Shown: piece by piece, positions 26,272 to 34,344 of the stretch
Layout: every line of letters starts with the position of its first letter
How positions within the stretch are numbered: the first letter of the stretch is position 1
The notes under the pieces: generated by a model
What the model was told of the DNA's origin: nothing
Database searches by the model: none
Seen by the model: only the letters and a program-made list of their open reading frames with translations
Position numbers and translations under genes: made by a program
Source: CALJUZ01 sp003387805
GTDB taxonomy: Bacteria > Bacillota > Limnochordia > Limnochordales > ZCTH02-B6
Length of the DNA stretch: 64,000 bases
NCBI GenBank assembly: GCA_937975235.1
Contig: CALJUZ010000106.1
Location: forward strand, 67,458 to 131,457
Direction: 5' to 3'

Positions 26272-26287
26272 AGGCGGGAGCCCGCCT
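26272..26287 (+). promoter_or_regulatory. Ribosome-binding-site hairpin of hutP
   Basis: AGGCGGG (26272-26278) and CCCGCCT (26281-26287) are perfect complements separated by two bases, and the ATG is the next base. The purine-rich binding site (GAGGCGGGAG) is therefore locked in a stem, predicting low or regulated translation of the HutP-family protein. Confidence 0.6.
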
Positions 26288-26701
26288 ATGAGCGCAGCCA
26301 GCCGCCAGGTGGCCCGCGCCGCGCTTTCCATGGCGCTGACGGAGACCCATCCCGAAGAGATGGAGCAAAAGCGGCTGCTGGAGGCCGCAGGCATCCGCGC
26401 GACCGCGGTCGACTTCGGCGGCGAGTTCGTGCCCAACGTGCGCCGCATCGTCGAGCGGGCCGTGGTGGCGGCCAAGCGGGAAGGCGTCATCCGCCCCGTG
26501 CACGCGGAGGAGGGCGCGGTGGCCGGCGCGGCCCACGAGGCGCTGGTGCAGCTGGGCATGAAGGCGCTGGGCCTCAGCGTCGGCGGCAAAATCGGCATCG
26601 CCCGGCAGGACGATCACGTGGCGGTGGCCATGTTCTTCAGCATCGGCCTGGGGCACCTGGACGAAGTGGCCGTCGGCCTGGCTCACCGGGCCGTGTCGTG
26701 A
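26288..26701 (+). CDS. hutP: HutP-family RNA-binding antiterminator
   Basis: 137 aa, full family length. The block VDFGGEFVPNVRRIVERAVV, the His/Glu-rich HAEEGAVAGAAHEAL and GGKIGIARQDDHVAVAMFF followed by IGLGHLDEVAVGLAHRAV match the clostridial HutP type. In B. subtilis HutP binds histidine, Mg2+ and NAG triplets in RNA and prevents termination just downstream of its own gene. No histidine-degradation gene is here; the next genes are aromatic biosynthesis, and a terminator-like hairpin overlaps the stop codon. The ligand may therefore not be histidine (inference). Confidence 0.88.
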   Translation: MSAASRQVARAALSMALTETHPEEMEQKRLLEAAGIRATAVDFGGEFVPNVRRIVERAVVAAKREGVIRPVHAEEGAVAGAAHEALVQLGMKALGLSVGGKIGIARQDDHVAVAMFFSIGLGHLDEVAVGLAHRAVS

Positions 26702-26710
26702 CGGTTTTTT
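26670..26710 (+). terminator. Terminator-like hairpin at the end of hutP
   Basis: CGGCCTG (26674-26680) pairs with CGGGCCG (26687-26693); a basal CCGT (26670-26673) / ACGG (26701-26704) helix, after a 7-nt bulge, directly precedes TTTTTT (26705-26710). It overlaps the hutP stop codon and precedes the AroH-HisC gene by 60 nt. Candidate target of HutP antitermination. Confidence 0.55.
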
Positions 26711-26770
26711 CGGCGAGATCACTTTGACTTTGTTGATTTACAATTGAAAGGGCAGCATCGGAAAGGACGG

Positions 26771-28333
26771 ATGGACGTGACGTCGGCAAGCGTGCGGGGC
26801 GTACGGGGCGCGATCACCGCCCGGGCCAACACGCCCGAGGCCATCGGCGAAGCCGCCAAAGAGCTGGTGCGGCGCATGATGGACGAAAACGGCATCGGCC
26901 CGGAGGACATCGCCAGCATTATCTTTTCCGTCACCGACGACCTGAACGCCGCGTTTCCTGCCGAGGCCGCCCGGGAGCTGGGGCTGCACATGGTGCCGCT
27001 GCTCTGCACCCGGGAGATCGACGTGCCGGGCAGCATGCCCCGGTGCATCCGGGTGCTGATGCACGTCAACACCGGCACTCCCCAGCACGCGGTGCGGCAT
27101 GTGTACTTGGGCGAAGCCAGGGCGCTGCGGCCGGATTTGCCCGGGACGCCGCCGGCGTCCCCGGCGGGCGGGGAGACCGCGGGTCCCCGTCCCCGGGCGG
27201 CCACCCTGGCCATCGACCCGTACGTGCCGGGCATGTCCGCCGAGGAGGTGCGGGAGCGCTTCGGGCTGGACGACGTGGTCAAGCTCGCGTCCAACGAAAA
27301 CCCGCTGGGGCCTTCGCCCGCGGCGCTGGCCCGCCTGCAGGAGGCGCTGGCGGGACTGCACGCCTACCCCGACGGCGGCGCCCGCCGCCTGACGGCCGCG
27401 CTGGCGGCCCGCTTCGAGCTGCCCGAAGACCACTTCATCGTCGGCAACGGCTCCGACGGCGTCATCAAGATGCTGGCGGAAACGTTTCTGGAGCCGGGCG
27501 ACGACATCGTCTGCGCCCGGCCCACCTTCAGCCAGTACGCCTTCGGCGCGGCGCTGATGGGCGCCCGCACCCAGTGGGTGCCGCTGACGCCCGACATGCG
27601 CCACGATCTTCCCGCCATGGCCCGGCGCATCGGCCCCCGCACGAAGGCGGTGTTCGTGTGCAATCCCAACAACCCCACGGGCACCGTGGTCACGAAAGCC
27701 GAGTTTGAAGACTTCCTCGCGATGGTGCCCCGGCGCGTGCTGGTGGTGGTGGACGAGGCGTACGCGGAGTACACCGACGAAAGCCGGCTCTTCGGCGTGG
27801 ACGCGGTGCGCCGCGGCGATCCGCGCGTCGTGGTGCTGCGGACGTTTTCGAAAATTTACGGCCTGGCCGGTCTGCGGGTGGGCTACGGCATCGCCCATCC
27901 GTCGGTGGTCGCCGCGCTGCAACGGGTGAAAGAGCCTTTTCAGGTCAGCGCGCCGGCCCAGCTCGCGGCCGAGGCCGCGCTGGGGGACCTGGAGCACGTC
28001 CGGCGCAGCGTGGCCGTCAACGAGGAAGGCAAGCGGTATTTTTACCGCCGCCTGGAGGAGCTGGGCCTCGACTACATCCCGACCGAAGCCAACTTCGTCT
28101 TTTTCGACGTCGGCCGTCCCAGCCGGGAGGTGTTTATGCACCTGCTCCGAGAAGGCGTCATCGTGCGCGCGGGCGACGCCTTCGGGCAGGGCACGTTTAT
28201 CCGGGCCACCATCGGCACCGGCGCCCAAAACCAGCGCCTGTTCGACGCCTTGGCGCGTCTTTTGCAACACGACACGGTCCCGGCCGGCGCAGCCGGCGCA
28301 ACGGCACACAAGAAGGGGGAAACCGCGAGGTGA
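26771..28333 (+). CDS. Chorismate mutase (AroH type) fused to HisC-like aminotransferase
   Basis: 520 aa bifunctional protein. Residues about 1-123 are an AroH-class chorismate mutase with the active-site set retained: Arg 12 (VRGVRGAIT), Cys 79 and Glu 82 (CTREID), Arg 94 (CIRV) and Tyr 112 (RHVYL). A Pro/Gly-rich linker (about 124-145) joins a class I/II PLP aminotransferase (about 146-505) of HisC type: KLASNENPLGPSP, NPNNPTGT, DEAYAEY and the PLP lysine in TFSKIYGLAGLRVGY. The first part makes prephenate; the second probably transaminates prephenate/4-hydroxyphenylpyruvate or phenylpyruvate, as HisC does in Bacillus, and may also serve histidine synthesis. ATG at 26771; GTG at 26777 fits the GAAAGGA site better. 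aroF overlaps its stop codon. Confidence 0.93.
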   Translation: MDVTSASVRGVRGAITARANTPEAIGEAAKELVRRMMDENGIGPEDIASIIFSVTDDLNAAFPAEAARELGLHMVPLLCTREIDVPGSMPRCIRVLMHVNTGTPQHAVRHVYLGEARALRPDLPGTPPASPAGGETAGPRPRAATLAIDPYVPGMSAEEVRERFGLDDVVKLASNENPLGPSPAALARLQEALAGLHAYPDGGARRLTAALAARFELPEDHFIVGNGSDGVIKMLAETFLEPGDDIVCARPTFSQYAFGAALMGARTQWVPLTPDMRHDLPAMARRIGPRTKAVFVCNPNNPTGTVVTKAEFEDFLAMVPRRVLVVVDEAYAEYTDESRLFGVDAVRRGDPRVVVLRTFSKIYGLAGLRVGYGIAHPSVVAALQRVKEPFQVSAPAQLAAEAALGDLEHVRRSVAVNEEGKRYFYRRLEELGLDYIPTEANFVFFDVGRPSREVFMHLLREGVIVRAGDAFGQGTFIRATIGTGAQNQRLFDALARLLQHDTVPAGAAGATAHKKGETAR

Positions 28334-29358
28334 TCGTCGTCATGCGGAGCAGCGCCTCTCCGGAAGATCTGGAACGAGTCAAGGATCGGCTTCGGTCGTT
28401 CGGTTTCGCGGTGCACGAGTCGCGGGGCGTGGAGCGCCACATCGTGGGCGCCATCGGCGAGATCACGCCCGAGCGCATGCAGCAGATTGAGGCCATGGAC
28501 GGCGTGGAGCGGTGCGTGCGCATCGTCCAGCCCTACAAGCTGGCCAGCCGCCAGTTCCGTCCGGAGCCGACGGTGGTGGAGGTGGGCGGCCGCCGCATCG
28601 GCGGCAGCGAGCTGACGGTCATCGCCGGCCCGTGCGCGGTGGAATCGGAGGAGCAGATCGTCACCGCCGCCCGCATGGTGAAGGAAGCGGGCGCCACCAT
28701 GCTGCGGGGCGGCGCGTTCAAACCGCGCACTTCGCCGTACTCGTTTCAGGGCCTGGCGGAGGAAGGCCTGCGGCTGCTGGCGGTGGCCCGGGCCGAGACG
28801 GGCCTGCCGGTGGTCACGGAGGTTATGGACACCGAGGACGTGGAGCTGGTGGCCGAATACGCGGACATGCTGCAGATCGGCGCCCGCAACATGCAAAACT
28901 TCCCGCTGCTGAAAGAGGCGGGGCGGTCCGGCAAGCCGGTGCTGCTGAAGCGGGGCCTGTCCGCGACCATCGAAGAGTGGCTGATGGCCGCGGAATACAT
29001 CATCAGCGCCGGCAATCCCAACGTCGTCTTGTGCGAGCGGGGCATCCGCACCTTTGAAACGGCCACCAGAAACACGCTGGACCTCAACGCGGTGCCCGTC
29101 GTCAAAGAGCTGAGCCACCTGCCCATCATCGTGGATCCTTCCCACGGGACGGGGAAGTGGCGGTACGTGACGCCCATGGCCCGCGCGGCCGTGGCGGCCG
29201 GCGCGGACGGCCTCATGGTCGAGGTGCACCCGGACCCGGAGAACGCGGTGTCCGACGGGCAGCAGTCGCTGAAGCCCGAAAAGTTCCACGAGCTGATGCG
29301 GGAAGTAAGCGCCGTGGCCCGGGCCCTGGGGCGCGAACTGGCGGCGGCGGTGGCCTGA
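28330..29358 (+). CDS. aroF: 3-deoxy-7-phosphoheptulonate (DAHP) synthase, type I-beta
   Basis: First enzyme of the shikimate pathway, condensing PEP and erythrose 4-phosphate. 342 aa. Residues about 1-70 are the ferredoxin-like regulatory domain (MIVVMRSSASPEDLERVKDR) known to give tyrosine feedback in the Thermotoga enzyme; the barrel follows with VIAGPCAVESEEQ, GGAFKPRTSPYSFQG, LLKRGLSATIEEW and IVDPSHGTGKW. GTG at 28330 overlaps the preceding stop codon (GTGA), so it is translationally coupled. Confidence 0.95.
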   Translation: MIVVMRSSASPEDLERVKDRLRSFGFAVHESRGVERHIVGAIGEITPERMQQIEAMDGVERCVRIVQPYKLASRQFRPEPTVVEVGGRRIGGSELTVIAGPCAVESEEQIVTAARMVKEAGATMLRGGAFKPRTSPYSFQGLAEEGLRLLAVARAETGLPVVTEVMDTEDVELVAEYADMLQIGARNMQNFPLLKEAGRSGKPVLLKRGLSATIEEWLMAAEYIISAGNPNVVLCERGIRTFETATRNTLDLNAVPVVKELSHLPIIVDPSHGTGKWRYVTPMARAAVAAGADGLMVEVHPDPENAVSDGQQSLKPEKFHELMREVSAVARALGRELAAAVA

Positions 29359-29359
29359 C

Positions 29360-30460
29360 GTGGCGCCGGCCGCCGTCGCCGTGGTCGGACTGGGCCTGCT
29401 GGGCGGGTCCATCGGCCTCGCCCTCGGCCGCCGGCCGGGGGCGAGGCGCGTCGTGGGCGTGGCCCGCGACCGGCGCACCATCGAGAAGGCGCTGGCCTTC
29501 GGCGCCATCGACGAAGGCACCACCAGCCTGGAGGAAGGCGTGCGCGAGGCCGACCTGGTAGTGTTCGCGACGCCGGTGCGGGCCGTGCCCGATTTGGTCC
29601 GGCAGGCCGCGCCGGCCCTCCGGCCCGGCGCCGTCGTCACCGACGTCGGCAGCACCAAGCTGGAGCTGTGCCGCACCGTGCCTTTGCTGCTGCCGCCGGG
29701 CGTGGCCTACGTGGGCGGCCACCCCATGGCCGGGTCCGAGCGGACCGGCATCGAGGCCGCGGACCCGTACTTGTTCGAGAACGCCGTGTACGTGCTGACC
29801 CCGACGACTCCCGATCCGGAGCCTCTGCGCCGCGTGCAGGCGTTCGTCCGGGCGCTGGGCGCCCAGCCCTTGGTCATGGATGCGGCCCGCCACGACCGCA
29901 TCGTGGCCGCCGTCAGCCACCTGCCCCACATCGTGGCCGCGGCCCTGGTGTCCGCGGTGGCGGAAGCGGCCGAGCATGAGCCCGGCATGCTGGCCCTCGC
30001 GGCCGGGGGCTTCCGCGACACGACCCGCATCGCCTCCGGCGATCCCGCCATGTGGCGGGACATTTGCCTTACCAATCAGCGGCCTTTGCTGGACATGATG
30101 GAACAGTTCGAGCGCGCGCTGAAGCGGTTCCGCCGGGCCATCGCGGAGGCCGACGGCGAAGGCCTGAAGGCGCGGCTTGAGGACGCGCGCGCGGCGCGCG
30201 AACAATTGCCCCGCCATCGAAAAGGAATTTTGAGCGCGGTGTATGAATTGGTCGTACAGCTGGCCGACGAGCCGGGCGCGATTCACGCGGTCACCGGCTG
30301 TCTGGCCGCGCAAGGGATAAACATTAAAGACATCGAGATTCTGCGGGTGCGGGAAGGCGAGGGCGGCACGCTGCGCCTGGCCCTGGAGAGCGAAGCGGAC
30401 CTGGAGACGGCCATCAGGGAGCTCAACGCGGCCGGCTTTCCCGCGCGCAGGCGAGGTTAA
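29360..30460 (+). CDS. tyrA: Prephenate dehydrogenase with ACT domain
   Basis: Oxidatively decarboxylates prephenate toward tyrosine, 366 aa. N-terminal Rossmann motif VGLGLLGGSIGLAL, catalytic-region GGHPMAGSERTGI and HDRIVAAVSHLPHIVAAAL, C-terminal ACT domain from about residue 295 (ELVVQLADEPGAIHAVTGCL), expected to bind an aromatic amino acid for feedback. GTG start one base after the aroF stop. It supplies the 4-hydroxyphenylpyruvate that the fused aminotransferase would convert to tyrosine. Confidence 0.94.
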   Translation: MAPAAVAVVGLGLLGGSIGLALGRRPGARRVVGVARDRRTIEKALAFGAIDEGTTSLEEGVREADLVVFATPVRAVPDLVRQAAPALRPGAVVTDVGSTKLELCRTVPLLLPPGVAYVGGHPMAGSERTGIEAADPYLFENAVYVLTPTTPDPEPLRRVQAFVRALGAQPLVMDAARHDRIVAAVSHLPHIVAAALVSAVAEAAEHEPGMLALAAGGFRDTTRIASGDPAMWRDICLTNQRPLLDMMEQFERALKRFRRAIAEADGEGLKARLEDARAAREQLPRHRKGILSAVYELVVQLADEPGAIHAVTGCLAAQGINIKDIEILRVREGEGGTLRLALESEADLETAIRELNAAGFPARRRG

Positions 30461-30481
30461 CGGAGAGGATTCCCGAAGTTC

Positions 30482-31189
30482 GTGGAGCAGGAGAACGAGA
30501 AGCGACAGGGGCTCGTTATCGCCGTGGACGGGCCCGCGGGCGCGGGCAAGAGCACGGTGGCCCGCCGGGTGGCGGCGGCGCTGAACTACCTTTACATCGA
30601 CACGGGAGCCATGTACCGGGCCATCGCGCTGGCCGTCCTGGAGGAGGGCGTCGGGCCGGACGACGGGGCGGCCGTGGAGCGGCTGGCCCGCGGGCTGGAC
30701 GTGGAGCTGGTCCCGTCGGCCGCGGGCAACCGGGTGCTGCTGGAAGGCCGCGACGTCACCGAGCGCATCCGCGCGCCGGAGGTTTCCGCGGCGGTATCGC
30801 AGGTCGCGGCCCTGCCCGGCGTGCGCCGCCGCATGGTGCAGCTGCAGCGGCGGCTCGCGGCCGGCGGCGGCGTCGTCATGGACGGGCGCGACATCGGCAC
30901 CGTCGTCTTTCCCGACGCGGACGTAAAGGTGTTTCTCACCGCGTCGGCGGAGGAGCGGGCCCGGCGGCGGTGGCTGGAGCTGCGGGCGGCGGGGCACGCC
31001 CCGTCGCTGGACGACATCCGGGCCAACATCGAAAGCCGGGACCGCCTGGACTCGACCCGCGACGTCGCGCCGCTGCGCAAAGCCGAAGACGCCGTGGAAA
31101 TCGACACGACGGACAAAACCGTCGACGAAGTGGTCGACCAGGTCCTGGAGCTGGTCCGGAAGGAGCTGGACTCGTGCTCTACCGAGTAG
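30482..31189 (+). CDS. cmk: (d)CMP kinase
   Basis: Phosphorylates CMP/dCMP for nucleotide and lipid precursors; 235 aa. Walker A VDGPAGAGKSTVARR, YIDTGAMYRA, DGRDIGTVVFPDADVKVFLTA is split across conserved positions, and the lid RDRLDSTRDVAPL. GTG at 30482, 21 nt after tyrA; the ribosome binding site (GAGAGGA) is rather far upstream. aroA, often found between tyrA and cmk in clostridia, is absent. Confidence 0.94.
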   Translation: MEQENEKRQGLVIAVDGPAGAGKSTVARRVAAALNYLYIDTGAMYRAIALAVLEEGVGPDDGAAVERLARGLDVELVPSAAGNRVLLEGRDVTERIRAPEVSAAVSQVAALPGVRRRMVQLQRRLAAGGGVVMDGRDIGTVVFPDADVKVFLTASAEERARRRWLELRAAGHAPSLDDIRANIESRDRLDSTRDVAPLRKAEDAVEIDTTDKTVDEVVDQVLELVRKELDSCSTE

Positions 31190-31833
31190 CGCGGGGCATC
31201 GTGCGCTTTGTTTTGTTTCGCTGGTTCCGCATCACCGTGGAAGGCATTCACCATCTGCCCGAGGACGGTCCCGCCATCTTGGTCAGCAACCACGTCAACT
31301 ACCTGGATCCTCTGGTCATGGGCGTCGTTTTCGAGCGGCCGCTCCACTTCATGGCCAAGGCCGAGCTGTTCGAGTTCCGCCCGCTGGGGTGGCTTTTGCG
31401 CCGGCTGTACGCGTTTCCGGTGCGGCGGGGCGAAGCGGATCGCGGCGCGATCCGGCACGCGCTGAAAGTGCTGGCCGACGGCCATGTTCTGGCCATGTTT
31501 CCCGAAGGCACCCGCAGCCACACGGGCGTCCTGCAGGATTTTCAGCGGGGCGCGACCATGCTGGCGCTGCGATCGGGCGCGCCCGTGGTGCCCATGGTGC
31601 TCCTGGGCGCCGCCGACGCGCTGGCCGGCGGGCGCAAAGTGCCCCGCCGGGTGCCGCTGACGGTGCGCATCGGGCCGCCGCTGCGGTTTGAGAACGGGCA
31701 TGGCGGCCCGGCCGTGACTGCGGCCAGCGACCGCATCCGGGCCGCCATGGCCGCGCTGTACCCGAACGGCGCGAACGGGGAAAGCCGCTCCCCGTCGGGC
31801 TCTCATAACGATTTCGCGGCGCGGAAAGGATAG
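31174..31833 (+). CDS. plsC: 1-acyl-sn-glycerol-3-phosphate acyltransferase
   Basis: Second acylation step of phosphatidic acid synthesis at the membrane, 219 aa. The HX4D motif (NHVNYLDP) and FPEGTRS are present, with PVVPMVLLGA as the usual fourth block. GTG at 31174 has GGAAGGAG 8 nt upstream and lies 16 nt inside cmk. The usual cmk-plsC-ispH-rpsA order is kept except that ispH is missing. Confidence 0.93.
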   Translation: MLYRVARGIVRFVLFRWFRITVEGIHHLPEDGPAILVSNHVNYLDPLVMGVVFERPLHFMAKAELFEFRPLGWLLRRLYAFPVRRGEADRGAIRHALKVLADGHVLAMFPEGTRSHTGVLQDFQRGATMLALRSGAPVVPMVLLGAADALAGGRKVPRRVPLTVRIGPPLRFENGHGGPAVTAASDRIRAAMAALYPNGANGESRSPSGSHNDFAARKG

Positions 31834-31973
31834 CTCGCGAAGAGGAAAACGGTCCAAATGCAAGAACCCGAGCAGAAAGAACCGCAATTTCAGCAGGATT
31901 CATGCGGATCAGCTCGAACTTGTGCGGGTAGTATAGTCTTTTTGGCCGATGCTTGTAGGGGGATGGAAAGCGC

Positions 31974-33443
31974 ATGACTGACGTGACGGACAGCAAGAGA
32001 GACGAACACACCGTCGACACCGCCGTGACGACGGACAACGGCGCGACGCCCGCCGAGGCTGCCGCGGACGAATCGGCCGCCGCGGACACGCCCGCCGTCG
32101 TTGCGGGCCCGGCCGGCACAGCCGAAGGACAGGCGGCGGAAGACGCCGGGCGGAACGACGGTGATACTGCGGCCGCCGGGACGGCCAGCGCCGGGGATGC
32201 GGAAAAGCCCGCCGAGGGCGGCGAGGACGATCTGCCGAGCATGGACGCGATGGTCGAGCAGTACGACGTGGCCGCCCGTACGCTGCACCGGGGCCAGATT
32301 ATCGAAGGCCGCGTCGTGGAAGTGCGGGACGACGAAGTCATCGTCTACGTCGGCTACAAGTCCGAAGGCCGCATTCCCAGGGAAGAGCTGGGCCTGGCCG
32401 AGGGCCAGTCGCCTTCGGACGTGGTCAAGGTGGACGACAAGATTATGGTCCAGGTGCTGCGGGTGGACGACGAAGACACCGTCATCCTCTCCAAGCGCCG
32501 CGCCGACGAGCGCACGGCGTGGGAGCGCCTGACGGCCAAGTTTGACGCCAAGGAGCCCGTCGAGGCGCCCGTCACCGCCCGGGTCAAAGGCGGCCTGCTG
32601 GTGGACGTAGGCGTGCGGGGCTTCGTGCCAGCGTCGCACGTGGATCTCAACTTCGTCGACGACCTGGAGCAATACGTGGGGCAGACGCTGCGGTTCCGCA
32701 TCATCGAGCTGGACCGCCAGCGCCGCAACGTGGTGCTGTCCCGCAAGGAGCTGCTGGAGGAAGAGCTGCGGGCCGCCAAGGAAAAGGCGTTCTCGGAGCT
32801 GCAGGCCGGCCAGATCATTCCCGGCGTCGTGCGGCGGCTGACGGACTTCGGCGCCTTCGTCGACATCGGCGGCGGCGTGGAAGGCTTGCTCCACGTGTCC
32901 GAGATGGCCTACAGCCGCGTCGACCATCCGAGGGACGTGCTGTCCGAAGGCCAGGAGATTAAGGTGAAGGTGCTGGGCGTCGACCGGGGGCGGGAGCGCA
33001 TCTCGCTCAGCCTGAAGGAGACGCTGCCGGATCCGTGGACCACCATCGAGGAGCGCTACGGCGAAGGGCAGATCGTCGAGGGCGAAGTGACCCGCACGGT
33101 GGACTTCGGCGCGTTCGTGAAGCTGGAGGACGGCGTCGAAGGCTTGGTGCACATCTCGCAGCTGGCCGACCACCGGGTTGAAAACGCGTCCGACGTCGTG
33201 CAGCCGGGCCAGCACGTCAAGGTGAAGGTGATCAACCTCGATCCCCAAGCGCGTCGCATCGGCCTGAGCATCAAGGCGGCCAACCCGAAGCCGCCCAAGC
33301 CCAAGCGCGAGCCGCGGGCGGAGGAGCCCATGACCTATAGCGACCCCGGTCCCGAGGGCGTCACCATCGGCGACGTGGTCGACGGCTTGAGCCAGCTGGG
33401 CGAGATGCTGGAAGAAGCGCGCAGCGAGCGGGAGGACCAGTAG
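31974..33443 (+). CDS. rpsA: Ribosomal protein S1-like, four S1 domains
   Basis: RNA-binding protein of 489 aa. Four S1 (OB-fold) domains at about 107-175, 196-260, 279-348 and 364-434; domains 3 and 4 show the strong RNA-binding pattern (RRLTDFGAFVDIGGGVEGLL and TRTVDFGAFVKLEDGVEGLV). The first ~90 residues form an acidic Ala/Asp/Glu low-complexity tail unlike ordinary S1. In Gram-positives such proteins associate with the 30S subunit or mRNA less tightly than in E. coli. ATG at 31974; the 140-nt leader shows a TATAGT box near 31932 but no matching -35. Confidence 0.92.
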   Translation: MTDVTDSKRDEHTVDTAVTTDNGATPAEAAADESAAADTPAVVAGPAGTAEGQAAEDAGRNDGDTAAAGTASAGDAEKPAEGGEDDLPSMDAMVEQYDVAARTLHRGQIIEGRVVEVRDDEVIVYVGYKSEGRIPREELGLAEGQSPSDVVKVDDKIMVQVLRVDDEDTVILSKRRADERTAWERLTAKFDAKEPVEAPVTARVKGGLLVDVGVRGFVPASHVDLNFVDDLEQYVGQTLRFRIIELDRQRRNVVLSRKELLEEELRAAKEKAFSELQAGQIIPGVVRRLTDFGAFVDIGGGVEGLLHVSEMAYSRVDHPRDVLSEGQEIKVKVLGVDRGRERISLSLKETLPDPWTTIEERYGEGQIVEGEVTRTVDFGAFVKLEDGVEGLVHISQLADHRVENASDVVQPGQHVKVKVINLDPQARRIGLSIKAANPKPPKPKREPRAEEPMTYSDPGPEGVTIGDVVDGLSQLGEMLEEARSEREDQ

Positions 33444-33472
33444 CCTCCTCCGGTGCGCCCGCAGGCAGACGG

Positions 33473-33509
33473 CGGCCTTCGCAGCTAGCGGCTGCGAAGG
33501 CCGTTTTTT
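33473..33509 (+). terminator. Rho-independent terminator of the S1 gene
   Basis: CGGCCTTCGCAG (33473-33484) and CTGCGAAGGCCG (33492-33503) are perfect complements with a 7-nt loop, followed by TTTTTT (33504-33509). It ends the long aromatic/cmk/S1 transcription unit. Confidence 0.95.
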
Positions 33510-33606
33510 CTTGCAGGCCCCCGGCTCCTCGGGCGCGCGGGAGCGCTCCGGCCTCGCATACGGCGCCCGGCCTGCGGGCACGCTAGCCGGGAAAGGAGCG
33601 AGGCCC

Positions 33607-34344
33607 GTGCCGCTGGGTTTGATCATTCTCTTCGCGCTGGCCGCCCTCATCCTGTTCGGCGCGGCCCACCGCGCGCTGGACCGCATGCACCTCACGGACA
33701 CCCAGGCCCTGGCCGTGCTGGGGCTCATCTTCGTCGGCAGCTTCGTCGACGTGCCCCTAACCCGCGGACGGACGGAAATCAGCATCAACGTCGGCGGCGC
33801 GCTCATCCCGGCGCTCCTGGCTTTCTACGTCCTGGCCAGGGCCGGCACCTCGGCCGAGCGGCTGCGGGCCGGCGTCGCGTCGCTGCTCACCGTCGGCGTC
33901 ATCTGGGGCGTCGCGCGGCTGACCGATTTCGGCCCCCACGGCGGCGCGCCCATGGTGCTGGATCCGCTGTGGCTGTTCGCCCTGGTGGGCGGCGCCGTCG
34001 CGTACTTGCTGGGCCGCTCCCGGCGGGCCGCGTTCGTGGCCGGCGTGCTGGGCGTCATCCTGTTTCAGCTGGCCGACGTCATCATGCATTCCGGCGCCGG
34101 GCGGGCCGCGTCGCTGGCTCTGGGAGGAGGCGGCTTCTTTGACGCGGTGGTGCTCTCGGGCGTCGTCTCCGTAGGGCTGGCCGAAGTCGTGGGCGAGACC
34201 CGGGAGCGCTTGCAGGGCGGCCCGGATCCCGACCGGCCGCAGCCGCTGAAGCAGGCGCTGAGCAACGAAGCGTGGGACCCGCCGCGGGCCGACGGCCCGC
34301 CCGGCGGCGGGCGCTCCCAGGACGGGGGTGGGGAGCATGAATGA
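33607..34344 (+). CDS. DUF1614 family membrane protein
   Basis: 245 aa with about seven hydrophobic segments and the family-like GLIFVGSFVDVPLTRGRTEI and NVGGALIPALLAFYVL. Function unknown; DUF1614 genes are common in sporeformers and here the next gene is spoIIP, whose ATG lies inside this gene's last codons. GTG at 33607 is placed 8-10 nt after AAAGGAG. The last ~40 residues are Pro/Gly-rich and cytosolic. Confidence 0.82.
   Translation: MPLGLIILFALAALILFGAAHRALDRMHLTDTQALAVLGLIFVGSFVDVPLTRGRTEISINVGGALIPALLAFYVLARAGTSAERLRAGVASLLTVGVIWGVARLTDFGPHGGAPMVLDPLWLFALVGGAVAYLLGRSRRAAFVAGVLGVILFQLADVIMHSGAGRAASLALGGGGFFDAVVLSGVVSVGLAEVVGETRERLQGGPDPDRPQPLKQALSNEAWDPPRADGPPGGGRSQDGGGEHE

Noticed and set aside
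26724..26744. TTGACT ... TACAAT as a promoter of the AroH-HisC gene
   Set aside because: The spacing is only 9 bp, and no -35-like box lies 16-18 bp before TACAAT. A weak internal promoter cannot be excluded.
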